Of a stretch of 62,918 nucleotides of DNA, positions 45,212 to 55,533 are shown piece after piece. The stretch's first letter is position 1. Every line of letters starts with the position of its first letter. Below the pieces are notes generated by a model. It worked only from the letters and a program-made list of their open reading frames with translations. It searched no databases and was not told where the DNA came from. The position numbers and the translations under genes were made by a program. The DNA is from a candidate division KSB1 bacterium (lineage in GTDB: Bacteria > Zhuqueibacterota > JdFR-76 > DREG01): positions 1 through 62,918 of the forward strand of contig JADFJB010000008.1 in the NCBI GenBank assembly GCA_022566355.1. Direction: 5' to 3'.

Positions 45212-48200
45212 CTATTTAAGAAATAGACACTTTTTAACCTTTTGAAATTCAGAAGTAGTAATTTTATACAAATAAACTCCCGATGCAACTAAATTATTTG
45301 AATCGTTTCTGCCATCCCAAATAATCCTGTAATTACCTGCATCTTGGTGGTGGTCGATTAACGTTTTTATTTTCTTACCTGCAAGGTTATAAATTGATAT
45401 TTCCACTTGCGTTGATCTTGGCAAATCATATTCAATCGTTGTTTCCGGATTGAATGGATTCGGATAATTTTGTCGTAATGCAAACGTGGACGGAATTCCT
45501 ACAATTTCTTCAACATCTGTTGTTGTGTTATTACCGCCGCCAACCTGATTAGATGGCAATAATTCAAAAAAGTTTGACCAACCGGATTCGAAAATATCTC
45601 CTTTAATTGCAAACATTCGGAAAAACACAGTTGTATCCGGGTTGAAAATACGTTCTATTTTTTTAGTAATTATATCAGGATCGTTTGGATTTGCTGTTAT
45701 TATTTCTCTATTACCTGGATTATCACGTAAATCAAAAAGGAAAAAAGATTTTTGATTAGCGAAAACCAAAAAATATTTATCCGCAGCTTGAACTTTGGAC
45801 CAGGTGACACTCACATTATTTGTAATACTGTCCCGCTCAACCGATATCAGCTCCGGCGGGCTAAAAAATGTGAATGGTTTAATTTCACCTGAATCGTTGA
45901 TATTATCTGCAAAATCCCTTGGAACAATTCTAAAAAATAACGGCTGAGTAAAAAACTCATCTAAAATTTCAAATTCTTTTAGTAAGGCCGTCGAATCTCC
46001 TCCAGGAATATTTGTTATTTTCGCAACTATAGACTCGTTAACATCGTTCGATTGGGATTGGTTACCATTAGTCATTCCGGATTGGTTACCATTAATCATT
46101 TTAAAAATTTGGATTTCATTATCTCGCAACCCAGCAAGGTCATCAGTGGATTTCGACCATGAAAAATTAATATCTACTAAAGTTATTGCGGTTGATGTAT
46201 CATTTGATGAAGTTATCGTAAAATCTAAGCTTGTGGGCGACGGCAGTGTGTTGTCCAGTATCAATTCATCCACACCATCTAATTCCGCTGAAGATGGATA
46301 ATCTGGGCTATTACCAAACCGATCAAATCCCATTATTTTAGCAAATACAGATTTTCCTTCAAAAACATTAAATCTATTCGGGTTAGTAAGATCATTCGTA
46401 GAAGTGTTATAAAATTGATCGATATTTGTCAACAAATTTCTTCTTAGTTCAATGATTTCAGTGAATTGCTTAAAATCCGGACGATTTGTAAAATCCGGAT
46501 TGTTGGATAAAAATACTTGTACTGATTCAGCTCCTCGCGTGTCTCCAAACTCCGCTATCCGCTCTGTACCATTTTCTTCGAAAAGCCATAACCATTCAAC
46601 ACGAAGAGAATCTTTTGTATTTATATTAAAATATTTTTTCCCTGTTGCTGGATTGGCAACATGCAAACCATTGAATTTTGGAATAAATACTCTGTCTGTG
46701 AAATTTTTAACGTTACTTTTAGCGTTAGCAGTATCTGCTCCGGCATTTCCAGCAGGCACAAATCGTGGTGGATCATTTACTTTCTTTTCAAACGGAATTA
46801 CCTGGTAAACATAATCGGCATTGGGCGTTAAACCTGTTCGATCCATATACATTAAATTTTCATAAGCGGGGTCTCCCGGAAAAAAATCCTGTTCAAAGGT
46901 CTCTGACGAGTTATTAATTTGTACTCGAATTACCCTAAAAAATCCTACTAGCTCTCGTGAATTATTATCCCAAAAATTATTATCAAAATAGAACTCCCAA
47001 GAAACGAAAATCCCGGTAGTATCTGTTGGTTGGGCTTGGGTAAGCAATATATCATTAGTTGGAATTATGCTTTTACCCGTATCAGTACATCTTTGATTTG
47101 ACAAAGCTGATGAGTCTAGATTTGAGGATTGTAGTTCCACAGCTCGAACGATTGAACAATATTCAGGTCCAGGATCTACTTGAAATATAACCATTTTTTT
47201 GCCTATAACAAATTCCTCTCTGAAAAGTGTGCCATCTCGAAAAAGCTTTATATCAAAGCGCGTTAAATCTAGTGGAACAAAGCTGGAATCCGAGAATTCC
47301 GGGAATGACCAGATGATTTTGATGTCATCCGAATTAAATGACATACTTGTAATTTGTGGAGCAATATTGCAATAATCCTCATCTGTTGCCGCACTTGCTT
47401 CGGTTTTGTTTCCTAGTAAATCTGAGGGTTCAACTTTGTATTCGTAGTGTTGAAAAGCGATTAGGAAACTTCCATCTGCGTTAATGTATGGATCGGTAAA
47501 CGATGTGTCTGATGTAACACCCAATGATATAAACGTTGCAATTTTTGAAGTTTTGGAAAGACTATTTCCGTTTGGATTAACTTCCTGTCGAAAAATCTCA
47601 TACTCTACCGGCAGCAAATCATCTGCATTTGTCCAATTTAAAAACATGTTTCCGTTTGGAGATGGATCATTATTAACACTTAAGGATATAGATCCGGGTG
47701 CAGTACTATCTTTTATAATTTCGAGAGTGTTTGAATTTGGACTTATAATTCCATTGGCAAATTGAACATTTGCAAATATTTGATTAGGTCCTTCTGCTAA
47801 TTGAACTACCGCCTCTAAAGCTTTCGGGTCTACTACGATTGTTTGCCCATTAACTGTTAACGTCATTCCTTCAACGTCTTTGGTATCAAAGTCAGTCCAA
47901 TTAACAATAACAGCGTTTTTGGTTGTGTATAGATCATTGTTGAATAACGTAAATCCATTAGCAAATGCGATTTCAGGCGCAAGTGGTGCACGGGCACAAA
48001 CTTCCCTTAAAGAATCATTGAAATCATTCTTATTCCCCACATTGTCTTCTGCACTAATTCTATAGCAAACTGTAGTGCTAGTATTTATATTAGCAAAGGT
48101 ATCGGGGTAAGATTGTACTAAACCATCCGTTGAATTTACTATTGCAATTGGTTTAAATTCTCCATCCTCTCCAATTTTTCGATGGATCGTGTAAGCTTTG

Positions 48201-49858
48201 ACACCACTCACTGAATCCCCTGCTGCTTCCCAATCCAATCGAATAAAACCTCCTCCTGGTACACTTGAATCTAGCTTTACGAAAATATTTAAATTGGAAA
48301 TATCACCAGGAGGAAATACATCCTGAAACGCCCCAATAAACCTTTCCTCTGAGCTAGACCTTGAAAATTCAGATCGATTTCCGGCCTTGTCTCTGAATTG
48401 GGCTCGATACTTAAAAAAGTGGCCATGAATAAACGAATCATCATTTGTGCCGCTATTCGTAAAATCAAAATTAAAGAATAGGAGTCCACCATTAAATTGA
48501 TCTACCGGAATCCACGGTGATATCCAGGTATCAAAAAATTGAACTCCGGGTTGCCATTCCGCATCAAAAAATCTGGATTTATCCCTTACAGCTTGAAAAC
48601 GCACAAAATCTACACTGGCCAAATCTTCGAACCCAGGTTTACCTTTAGGATTGACTAAATAGACCGTATTTGATGTTCCCTTTTTGGACCAGGGTTTTTC
48701 ATTTGAACTTTGAGCCGGAAATGGTGCATGGGGTTCCGGTGGAACAAAATCAAAACCAAATCCTTGCTCCCAGAAAAATGTTGGAGGAGGTGAAGTAGTT
48801 GCATCTGGCACAAATGGTCCAAGCTCATTTCCATCACCAACATTAAAGCCCGCGTCAAAAGCAGCAACTTTATAAAAGAAGGTTTCCCCTTCAATCAATC
48901 CCCAGTCACGCTCATCCTGGAAATGAAAGTCGTCTTCCGGGGCATCTTGCGAGACAAAAACCGAATCAATAGCAACAAAGCTTCCCATACCCATTCGTCG
49001 AAAAATAACAAATCCTCTCACAAAGCTGGTTGCATCTTCGACTATCTGCCAAAACAAGTCGACTGTAGCGTTAGGTCCTTCCATTCCGGAAGAACTGCCT
49101 AAAAAGTCAGGAGGTATTGCATCTTGAATACTAATAACTGTAGTAGAATTTACAGAAGTACTATCTTCTTTGAAGCCTTTAATGAAATATCCATATTCAA
49201 CTTCATGTTGAAGATTTTCAAAGGTGGTTTGTACTACACCTGCATTTGATGATTTTCTAAGACTAGTAAACTGTTTTCTAACGTTTCCTGAATTGGTAGG
49301 ATCAATCAAAGATACATATTGGTCAAATAGATTTTTATTCTCAATCCACGAGATTGTATTTGATGTCCCCCCTGAAAATTTTGGTTCATTAACAATGCAA
49401 GGTGCAACTCTTAAATCTACTATGAAAGTATCTGAATATACTTTTCCATTTGCCTGAATACATCCTGCAATTAACTTAAATATATATTGAGCTCCATCAT
49501 CAATCTGAGGTTTAAAGAGAATTGAACCAGAAATTTGGTTAGCAGGTCCGGCAATTCTCTGATCTTGCCAGCGTGTAAAAAATTCCGGTTTATCCGGTAT
49601 TATTAAAAACAATGAGTCACAATCTTCACTAAAATCAACCTCAATCTTAATCAATTCTTCTTCTTCTACGTTCATTGTTAAAGGTACTATATATCTAAGA
49701 AGAACCTTAAAGCTATTTCCAAATCCACCAGTGGTAGTAAAATCAATGTTAACCTGCGCAATGACTGAATTACTTACAAAGATGGTCATTAATACCAAAA
49801 GATATTTTAAATGTGATGAGGTTTTAAAAATAGATTCCCAAAATTTGGTGATCATCAC
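45212..49858 (-). CDS. Giant FN3-repeat T9SS cargo protein
   Basis: A 1,548-residue secreted protein with a signal peptide (cleavage near VIAQ-VN), several FN3-type domains, and a C-terminal T9SS type A sorting domain (ALRQNYPNPFNPETTIEYDL, later WDGRNDSNNLVASGVYLYK). It is the first gene of the long minus-strand operon. GGAGGG lies 6 nt before the ATG. Such proteins are exported by T9SS and tethered to the surface or released. The many FN3 domains suggest an extended adhesin or matrix protein. Its ligand is unknown. Confidence 0.88.
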   Translation of the reverse strand: MMITKFWESIFKTSSHLKYLLVLMTIFVSNSVIAQVNIDFTTTGGFGNSFKVLLRYIVPLTMNVEEEELIKIEVDFSEDCDSLFLIIPDKPEFFTRWQDQRIAGPANQISGSILFKPQIDDGAQYIFKLIAGCIQANGKVYSDTFIVDLRVAPCIVNEPKFSGGTSNTISWIENKNLFDQYVSLIDPTNSGNVRKQFTSLRKSSNAGVVQTTFENLQHEVEYGYFIKGFKEDSTSVNSTTVISIQDAIPPDFLGSSSGMEGPNATVDLFWQIVEDATSFVRGFVIFRRMGMGSFVAIDSVFVSQDAPEDDFHFQDERDWGLIEGETFFYKVAAFDAGFNVGDGNELGPFVPDATTSPPPTFFWEQGFGFDFVPPEPHAPFPAQSSNEKPWSKKGTSNTVYLVNPKGKPGFEDLASVDFVRFQAVRDKSRFFDAEWQPGVQFFDTWISPWIPVDQFNGGLLFFNFDFTNSGTNDDSFIHGHFFKYRAQFRDKAGNRSEFSRSSSEERFIGAFQDVFPPGDISNLNIFVKLDSSVPGGGFIRLDWEAAGDSVSGVKAYTIHRKIGEDGEFKPIAIVNSTDGLVQSYPDTFANINTSTTVCYRISAEDNVGNKNDFNDSLREVCARAPLAPEIAFANGFTLFNNDLYTTKNAVIVNWTDFDTKDVEGMTLTVNGQTIVVDPKALEAVVQLAEGPNQIFANVQFANGIISPNSNTLEIIKDSTAPGSISLSVNNDPSPNGNMFLNWTNADDLLPVEYEIFRQEVNPNGNSLSKTSKIATFISLGVTSDTSFTDPYINADGSFLIAFQHYEYKVEPSDLLGNKTEASAATDEDYCNIAPQITSMSFNSDDIKIIWSFPEFSDSSFVPLDLTRFDIKLFRDGTLFREEFVIGKKMVIFQVDPGPEYCSIVRAVELQSSNLDSSALSNQRCTDTGKSIIPTNDILLTQAQPTDTTGIFVSWEFYFDNNFWDNNSRELVGFFRVIRVQINNSSETFEQDFFPGDPAYENLMYMDRTGLTPNADYVYQVIPFEKKVNDPPRFVPAGNAGADTANAKSNVKNFTDRVFIPKFNGLHVANPATGKKYFNINTKDSLRVEWLWLFEENGTERIAEFGDTRGAESVQVFLSNNPDFTNRPDFKQFTEIIELRRNLLTNIDQFYNTSTNDLTNPNRFNVFEGKSVFAKIMGFDRFGNSPDYPSSAELDGVDELILDNTLPSPTSLDFTITSSNDTSTAITLVDINFSWSKSTDDLAGLRDNEIQIFKMINGNQSGMTNGNQSQSNDVNESIVAKITNIPGGDSTALLKEFEILDEFFTQPLFFRIVPRDFADNINDSGEIKPFTFFSPPELISVERDSITNNVSVTWSKVQAADKYFLVFANQKSFFLFDLRDNPGNREIITANPNDPDIITKKIERIFNPDTTVFFRMFAIKGDIFESGWSNFFELLPSNQVGGGNNTTTDVEEIVGIPSTFALRQNYPNPFNPETTIEYDLPRSTQVEISIYNLAGKKIKTLIDHHQDAGNYRIIWDGRNDSNNLVASGVYLYKITTSEFQKVKKCLFLK

Positions 49859-49890
49859 AACCCTCCATAGTTAGTTATAAAAATCAATAA

Positions 49891-49910
49891 TTAGACATTT
49901 TGCAGTCTAA
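49891..49910. promoter_or_regulatory. Inverted repeat before the giant-protein operon
   Basis: TTAGAC and GTCTAA are separated by 8 bp, 33 bp upstream of the start of the FN3 giant gene. A possible operator. Confidence 0.35.
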
Positions 49911-49963
49911 TCGAGTATTTAGCCAAATTAACACCAGCTAGGTATACTTTACCCAACTTATTT

Positions 49964-49980
49964 TGTCTCATCATGAGACA
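49964..49980. promoter_or_regulatory. Perfect 17-bp palindrome, candidate operator
   Basis: TGTCTCATCATGAGACA is an 8-1-8 perfect palindrome in the region between divergent operons. It has more G and C than its surroundings, which makes chance less likely than for AT palindromes. It could control either operon. Confidence 0.5.
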
Positions 49981-50149
49981 GTATGTTCATCCGTGAAACT
50001 AAATGAGCCAATAGGCAGGCTTTAATTGGCCTTTTATTTACTGATGAACAATATGTGCAATTTTCGTTCCACATTTTGATATTTTTAATCTCAATAAAAT
50101 AATTATAGCAGTAAATAATTTATGCTAATTCTTCAAGTACAAATTTCTC

Positions 50150-50178
50150 TTGACATTTTTAAACACTTGCAATAAGTT
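50150..50178 (+). promoter_or_regulatory. Possible SUF operon promoter
   Basis: TTGACA (50150-50155), 17-bp spacer, TAAGTT (50173-50178), 87 bp before the Rieske gene. The -10 box is poor. Confidence 0.35.
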
Positions 50179-50265
50179 ATATGCGACTATTTTAATCGGG
50201 TTTGTAGTATCTTATTAGAAAACAATGAATTATTATTAAATGGATACTAGTAAATTGGGTAATAA

Positions 50266-50577
50266 ATGCCGAAAGTTATTAAGGTTTGTGAAATTCAAGA
50301 ATTAACACCAGGGCAGGTTCAATCATTTCAAGTCGAGGATAAGGAAATTTCAATTTGCCGGGTAAATGGCAATTATTATGCTTTTGATGATGTTTGTACG
50401 CACCAATATGGTTCATTGTCAGATGGTTGGCTAGAAGAATATACAATCGAATGTCCGCTTCATGGAGCGCAATTTGACATTCGTAGTGGTGAAGTTCTTT
50501 GTCTACCTGCAGTTGAGAATATTAATACTTATAAAGTAGTTATAGATGAAAGTAATGTTTTTATTGAATTAATATGA
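50266..50577 (+). CDS. Rieske-type ferredoxin
   Basis: A 103-residue [2Fe-2S] Rieske ferredoxin. Cluster ligands Cys44 and His46 (VCTHQY) and Cys63 and His66 (ECPLHG) are intact. It is first in the SUF operon and 43 bp before sufB. Rieske ferredoxins of this size usually carry electrons to oxygenases, but in several bacteria one is encoded with suf genes, where it may supply electrons for cluster assembly. That role is inferred from position. Confidence 0.9.
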   Translation: MPKVIKVCEIQELTPGQVQSFQVEDKEISICRVNGNYYAFDDVCTHQYGSLSDGWLEEYTIECPLHGAQFDIRSGEVLCLPAVENINTYKVVIDESNVFIELI

Positions 50578-50620
50578 TGTTTATTTTTATGATTCTTCAA
50601 ATTCTTCAAATGAGGTATAG

Positions 50621-52066
50621 ATGAGCACTGAACAAGAGACCATTGAACAAATAACAAAAAGCGAATATAAATACGGATTTACTACTGATATTGAGACCGA
50701 ATTAGCGCCAAAAGGATTAAATGAAGATATTGTCCGTTTTATTTCCAAGAAGAAAGATGAACCGGAATTTTTACTGGAATGGCGCTTAAAGGCTTATAGA
50801 TACTGGCTTGAACAAAAAGAACCCAAATGGCCAAACGTGAAATACCCACCAATTGATTTTCAGGATGCTTATTATTATGCTGCACCCAAACCCCAAAAAC
50901 AGCTCGATAGCTTAGATGAAGTCGATCCTAAATTACTAGAGACGTTTGACAAACTTGGCATCTCCTTAGGTGAGCAGAAGAGGTTAACCGGGGTTGCCGT
51001 AGACGCAATTATGGATAGCGTATCGGTAGCTACAACTTTTCACAAAGAACTGGAAGAACTTGGTATTATTTTCTGCTCTTTTTCCGAGGCTGTACAAAAT
51101 CATCCCGAATTGGTCAGAAAATATTTAGGTTCAGTTGTTCCTTATACTGACAATTTCTATGCAACCCTGAACTCTGCGGTTTTCAGCGATGGCTCCTTCT
51201 GTTATATTCCGAAAGGTGTTCGCTGTCCAATGGAATTGTCAACTTATTTTAGAATAAATACCGCAAATACTGGACAATTCGAAAGAACTTTGATCATTGC
51301 CGAAGAAGGTTCATATGTTAGTTACTTGGAAGGTTGCACCGCTCCCATGCGAGATGAAAATCAATTGCATGCTGCAGTTGTAGAGTTGTTTGCGCACAAG
51401 GACGCTCAAATAAAATACTCAACCGTGCAGAATTGGTATCCTGGGGATAAAAACGGAAAAGGTGGAATTTATAATTTTGTCACAAAACGAGGAATTTGTC
51501 TGGGAGAAAACGCGAAAATATCCTGGACTCAAGTTGAAACCGGCTCGGCGATAACCTGGAAATACCCCAGTGTTATTCTGAAAGGTGACAATTCCACCGG
51601 TGAGTTTTACTCAGTTGCAGTGACCAATAATTATCAACAAGCAGATACCGGCACAAAAATGACACATATTGGGAAAAACACAAAAAGCACAATTGTATCT
51701 AAAGGAATAGCTGCCGGAAAAAGCAACAATTCCTATCGAGGGTTGGTGAAGGTTACCAAAAATGCGAGCAACGCTCGTAATTTCTCCCAGTGTGATTCCT
51801 TGCTTATTGGTGATCGCTGTGGCGCACATACATTTCCGTATCTTGAAATTAACAATTCAACAGCTAAAGTAGAACATGAAGCGACCACATCAAAAATAGG
51901 TGATGATCAAATTTTCTATTGCAATCAGCGTGGGATCAACACAGAAGATGCTATTGCTTTAATTGTCAATGGGTATTGCAAAGAAGTATTCCAGGAATTG
52001 CCTATGGAGTTTGCTGTGGAAGCACAAAAGCTTTTAGCAATAAGTCTTGAAGGAAGTGTTGGATAA
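50621..52066 (+). CDS. sufB: SufB, Fe-S scaffold subunit
   Basis: A 481-residue SufB of the SufBCD complex, which assembles and hands on Fe-S clusters. The beta-helix core with [24 protein letters not shown] and the C-terminal [10 protein letters not shown] and [11 protein letters not shown] segments is complete. It is cytoplasmic, with normal length. It is the first scaffold gene of an ordered suf operon with sufC 54 bp downstream. SD GAGG lies before the ATG. Confidence 0.96.
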   Translation: MSTEQETIEQITKSEYKYGFTTDIETELAPKGLNEDIVRFISKKKDEPEFLLEWRLKAYRYWLEQKEPKWPNVKYPPIDFQDAYYYAAPKPQKQLDSLDEVDPKLLETFDKLGISLGEQKRLTGVAVDAIMDSVSVATTFHKELEELGIIFCSFSEAVQNHPELVRKYLGSVVPYTDNFYATLNSAVFSDGSFCYIPKGVRCPMELSTYFRINTANTGQFERTLIIAEEGSYVSYLEGCTAPMRDENQLHAAVVELFAHKDAQIKYSTVQNWYPGDKNGKGGIYNFVTKRGICLGENAKISWTQVETGSAITWKYPSVILKGDNSTGEFYSVAVTNNYQQADTGTKMTHIGKNTKSTIVSKGIAAGKSNNSYRGLVKVTKNASNARNFSQCDSLLIGDRCGAHTFPYLEINNSTAKVEHEATTSKIGDDQIFYCNQRGINTEDAIALIVNGYCKEVFQELPMEFAVEAQKLLAISLEGSVG

Positions 52067-52120
52067 CTAAAAGCTCTATCGAAATAACAGAATTTTGCGA
52101 AGAAAAAAGGAAGAAAATAA

Positions 52121-52882
52121 ATGTTAGTCATTAGGAACCTGGAAGTCTCAGTTGAAAACACAAAGATTCTTCGTGGGATTAATTTGGAAGTAAATGCCGG
52201 TGAAATACATGCAATCATGGGGCCAAATGGATCGGGGAAAAGTACATTAGCTAATGTGCTCGCCGGCCGTGAAGAATATAAAGTAGATGCTGGCGAAATC
52301 ATATTTAAAGGGAAAAACCTGTTGGATATGAAACCCGATGAACGGGCAAAAGAGGGTTTATTTATGGCATTTCAATATCCGGTGGAAATTCCAGGTGTGA
52401 ATACAACTAGTTTTCTAAAAACTGCTTTAAATGAAATTAGGGAACATCAAGGGTTGGAAAAATTGGATGCAATGGAATTTCTTGACTTGATTAAAGAAAA
52501 AATGAAGCTTATTCATATGGATCAAAAGTTTTTAAAACGTTCTGTTAATGAAGGCTTTTCGGGTGGAGAGAAAAAGAGAAATGAGATTTTTCAAATGGCC
52601 GTGTTAAACCCCAAATTATCAATTTTGGACGAAACTGATTCGGGCCTGGATATTGATGCACTAAAAATAGTTGCGAATGGCATCAATACATTAAAAAGAG
52701 AAGACAATGCATCAATAGTGGTTACTCATTACCAACGGCTGTTGAACTATGTAATTCCGGATAGAGTGCATGTGCTCTTTGACGGTAGGATTGTTAAATC
52801 CGGTGATAAAGATTTAGCCTTAAAGCTGGAAGAGCGTGGTTACGACTGGGTAAGAGAAATAGCAGAAGAAACTGTAGTTTAA
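52121..52882 (+). CDS. sufC: SufC, ATPase of the SufBCD complex
   Basis: A 253-residue ABC-type ATPase that drives shape changes in SufB-SufD. Walker A GPNGSGKST (34-42), Q-loop with FMAFQYPVEIPG, signature FSGGEKKR and Walker B LSILDETDSGLD are intact. It lies between sufB and sufD with short gaps. There is no membrane domain, as expected. Confidence 0.96.
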   Translation: MLVIRNLEVSVENTKILRGINLEVNAGEIHAIMGPNGSGKSTLANVLAGREEYKVDAGEIIFKGKNLLDMKPDERAKEGLFMAFQYPVEIPGVNTTSFLKTALNEIREHQGLEKLDAMEFLDLIKEKMKLIHMDQKFLKRSVNEGFSGGEKKRNEIFQMAVLNPKLSILDETDSGLDIDALKIVANGINTLKREDNASIVVTHYQRLLNYVIPDRVHVLFDGRIVKSGDKDLALKLEERGYDWVREIAEETVV

Positions 52883-52928
52883 TTAGCACATTAATTCTAA
52901 TTTTTTTCGAAAACAGAAACAAATTAAT

Positions 52929-54257
52929 ATGGAAAATTTGAAGCATAACAATATGGATAGTAAAGAGTGGCATCTCTTAAATTTTGAGATTCTTGAAAAA
53001 ACATTGAATAGTAAACAGAACATGCCTTTTCACACAATCCGAAAAGATGCCTTGCATAAATTTTCGGAACTCGGCTTCCCAACCGTTCGCGACGAGACCT
53101 GGAAATATACCAGCATAAAACAAATATTGAAGCACAACTTTAGATGGTCTTCTCAATCAGCTGTTATTTCTGAAATTAACATCAAAAAATTTAAATTCAA
53201 AAATATTGATCAGAACGTGTTGGTATTCGTTAATGGAAATTTCAACAAAGAATTATCACAAATAGATTCTGTAAATAACGGAATCGTTATCACAAATCTC
53301 GCAGATGCATTCCATAACTACGGCGATCTTGTTAACAAGTACCTCTCCAAAACTGCAAAATATGATTCCGAAGCATTTACAGCATTAAATACAGCCTATG
53401 TGCATGATGGTGCTTTTATTCATATCCCGGATGGGGAAATTATCAAAAATCCCATTCACCTTCTGTACATATCTGATTCCGGCAGTGATATCTTTCATTT
53501 TCATCCGAGAAATTTAATTATTGCCGGAAAGAATAGTCAATGCCACATTATTGAAAGCTATAATCATACCTCAGACAATAAATATTTATGTAATTTAGTA
53601 ACTGAACTTCTGGTCCAAGAAAACGCCAATGTTGAGCATATAAAAATACAGGATGAAAGCGAAACCGCATATCATATCTCTTCTTCTTACATTACTCAAG
53701 GGAAAAACAGTGTTTATACATCTATCAACATCGATCTTGGCGGGGCATTGGTACGAAACAATATCAATATTTTATTGAATGGTGAATATTGTGAATGCAA
53801 TTTATTTGGTTTCAATCTGGCTCATAATAAGCAGCACATTGACAACCATACGTTAATCGATCATGCAGTCGCCAATTGCAATAGCAATGAATCTTTTAAG
53901 GCGATTATAGACGATAAAGCCAAAGGCGTTTTCAATGGCAAAGTTTTGGTTCGACAGGATGCACAGAAAACCAATGCTTTCCAATCAAATAAAACACTTT
54001 TATTAACTGATCATGCTACTATGAATTCAAAACCTGAACTGGAAATATTTGCAGATGACGTAAAATGTAGTCACGGTGCGACCATTGGACAGTTAGACGA
54101 AGAAGCTTTGTTTTATTTACGAACGCGCGGAATCAGCAAAGAAATGGCAAATTCTATGCTGCAATTTGCATTTGCAGAAGACATCCTTGAAAACATAAAA
54201 ATTGATTCTGTTCGGAAGAAATTAAATAACCTTATCCATGATAAATTCATCTCATAA
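52929..54257 (+). CDS. sufD: SufD, Fe-S assembly subunit
   Basis: A 442-residue SufD, paralogue of SufB in the SufBCD complex. The right-handed beta-helix is followed by the family C-terminal helices; conserved motifs include KTNAFQSNKTLLL, CSHGATIGQLDEEALFYL and RTRGIS. It needs SufB and SufC for activity and helps iron entry. Its 3' end overlaps the start of sufS. Confidence 0.94.
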   Translation: MENLKHNNMDSKEWHLLNFEILEKTLNSKQNMPFHTIRKDALHKFSELGFPTVRDETWKYTSIKQILKHNFRWSSQSAVISEINIKKFKFKNIDQNVLVFVNGNFNKELSQIDSVNNGIVITNLADAFHNYGDLVNKYLSKTAKYDSEAFTALNTAYVHDGAFIHIPDGEIIKNPIHLLYISDSGSDIFHFHPRNLIIAGKNSQCHIIESYNHTSDNKYLCNLVTELLVQENANVEHIKIQDESETAYHISSSYITQGKNSVYTSINIDLGGALVRNNINILLNGEYCECNLFGFNLAHNKQHIDNHTLIDHAVANCNSNESFKAIIDDKAKGVFNGKVLVRQDAQKTNAFQSNKTLLLTDHATMNSKPELEIFADDVKCSHGATIGQLDEEALFYLRTRGISKEMANSMLQFAFAEDILENIKIDSVRKKLNNLIHDKFIS

Positions 54258-55533
54258 AATGGAACAAACCTTCGAAAAACTCACATTAGATCCGCCTGAG
54301 TCTAACGTCACCCAGGGTATCGATGTTGAACGAATTCGCGAGGACTTCCCCATTCTTAAACAAACAGTTTATGGTAAAACTTTAAAGTATTTAGATAATG
54401 CCGCAACGACACAAAAGCCCAAAGCTGTTATTGATACCATTACAAAATATTACACAACCCAAAATGCCAATATTCATCGCGGGGTGTACCACTTAAGTGA
54501 AGTCTCAACACAGGCATATGAAGGTGTTAGAGTAGACGTCAAAAACCACATCAATGCCAATTCGACAAAGGAAATTATATTTGTTCGCGGCACAACAGAG
54601 GGCATTAATTTGGTAGCAGCGACTTATGGAAGGCAAAATATCAAACCAGGTGATGAGATCATCATTTCCGAAATGGAGCACCATTCCAATATCGTTCCCT
54701 GGCAGCTTCTTTGTGAAGAAAAAGACGCGAAATTGCGGATCATTCCCATGAATGATGACGGAGAATTACTCGTTGATGAGTATGCAAAACAAATTAATGA
54801 AAAAACAAAACTGGTGGCTCTTGTTTATATTTCCAATTCACTCGGAACCATTAACCCGGTTACTGATTTTATACGACTTGCCCACGAAAACAACATCCCG
54901 GTATTGCTGGATGGTGCGCAAGCATTGCCACACATAAAAGTCGACATGCAAGAGCTGGATTGCGATTTTTTCCTGTTTTCCGGACATAAGGTCTTTGGCC
55001 CGACTGGTATTGGCGTACTCTATGCCAAAGAATCTTTCCTTGAACAAATGAATCCTTATCAAGGCGGAGGCGATATGATCCGTTCCGTAAAATTTGAAAA
55101 AACCACTTATAATGATCTGCCGCACAAATTTGAAGCAGGAACGCCCAATATTGCCGGAGTAATTGGTCTTGGAACAGCATTAAAGTATGTTGCTAAAATC
55201 GGATATGAAAATATCGAGAAATATGAAAAAGAGTTGCTCTGTTATGCGACAAACGCAATATCAAGCCTTACCTCGGTAAAAATTATCGGTACAGCAAAAA
55301 AAAAGGCCAGTGTAATTTCATTTACAATAGACAACGTTCATCCTCACGATGCTGGAACAATTTTGGATCGGGAAGGGATAGCCATCCGGACAGGACATCA
55401 TTGTACTCAACCTGTAATGGATCGATTTAAAGTGCCTGCAACATCCAGGGCTTCTATGGCATTCTATAACACCAAAGAAGAAATTGACGCACTGGTTGCA
55501 GGAATTGAAAAAGTAATAAAGCTATTTGCATAA
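54238..55533 (+). CDS. sufS: SufS, cysteine desulfurase
   Basis: A 431-residue PLP-dependent group II cysteine desulfurase that takes sulfur from cysteine as a persulfide. PLP Lys251 lies in FSGHKVFGPTG and catalytic Cys389 in RTGHHCTQP; the DGAQALPHIKVD segment is also typical. The longer N-terminus could be shortened to ATG 54259, just after the sufD stop. Neither start has an SD, which suggests coupling to sufD. The stop overlaps the sufU ATG (TAATG). Confidence 0.95.
   Translation: MINSSHKMEQTFEKLTLDPPESNVTQGIDVERIREDFPILKQTVYGKTLKYLDNAATTQKPKAVIDTITKYYTTQNANIHRGVYHLSEVSTQAYEGVRVDVKNHINANSTKEIIFVRGTTEGINLVAATYGRQNIKPGDEIIISEMEHHSNIVPWQLLCEEKDAKLRIIPMNDDGELLVDEYAKQINEKTKLVALVYISNSLGTINPVTDFIRLAHENNIPVLLDGAQALPHIKVDMQELDCDFFLFSGHKVFGPTGIGVLYAKESFLEQMNPYQGGGDMIRSVKFEKTTYNDLPHKFEAGTPNIAGVIGLGTALKYVAKIGYENIEKYEKELLCYATNAISSLTSVKIIGTAKKKASVISFTIDNVHPHDAGTILDREGIAIRTGHHCTQPVMDRFKVPATSRASMAFYNTKEEIDALVAGIEKVIKLFA

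Larger units (their letters stand above)
49859..50265. other. Control region between the giant-protein and SUF operons
   Basis: About 400 bp between divergent operons. It holds two inverted repeats (49891-49910 and 49964-49980) and a TTGACA at 50150-50155 with a weak TAAGTT 17 bp further, a possible SUF promoter. No gene is visible. Confidence 0.55.
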
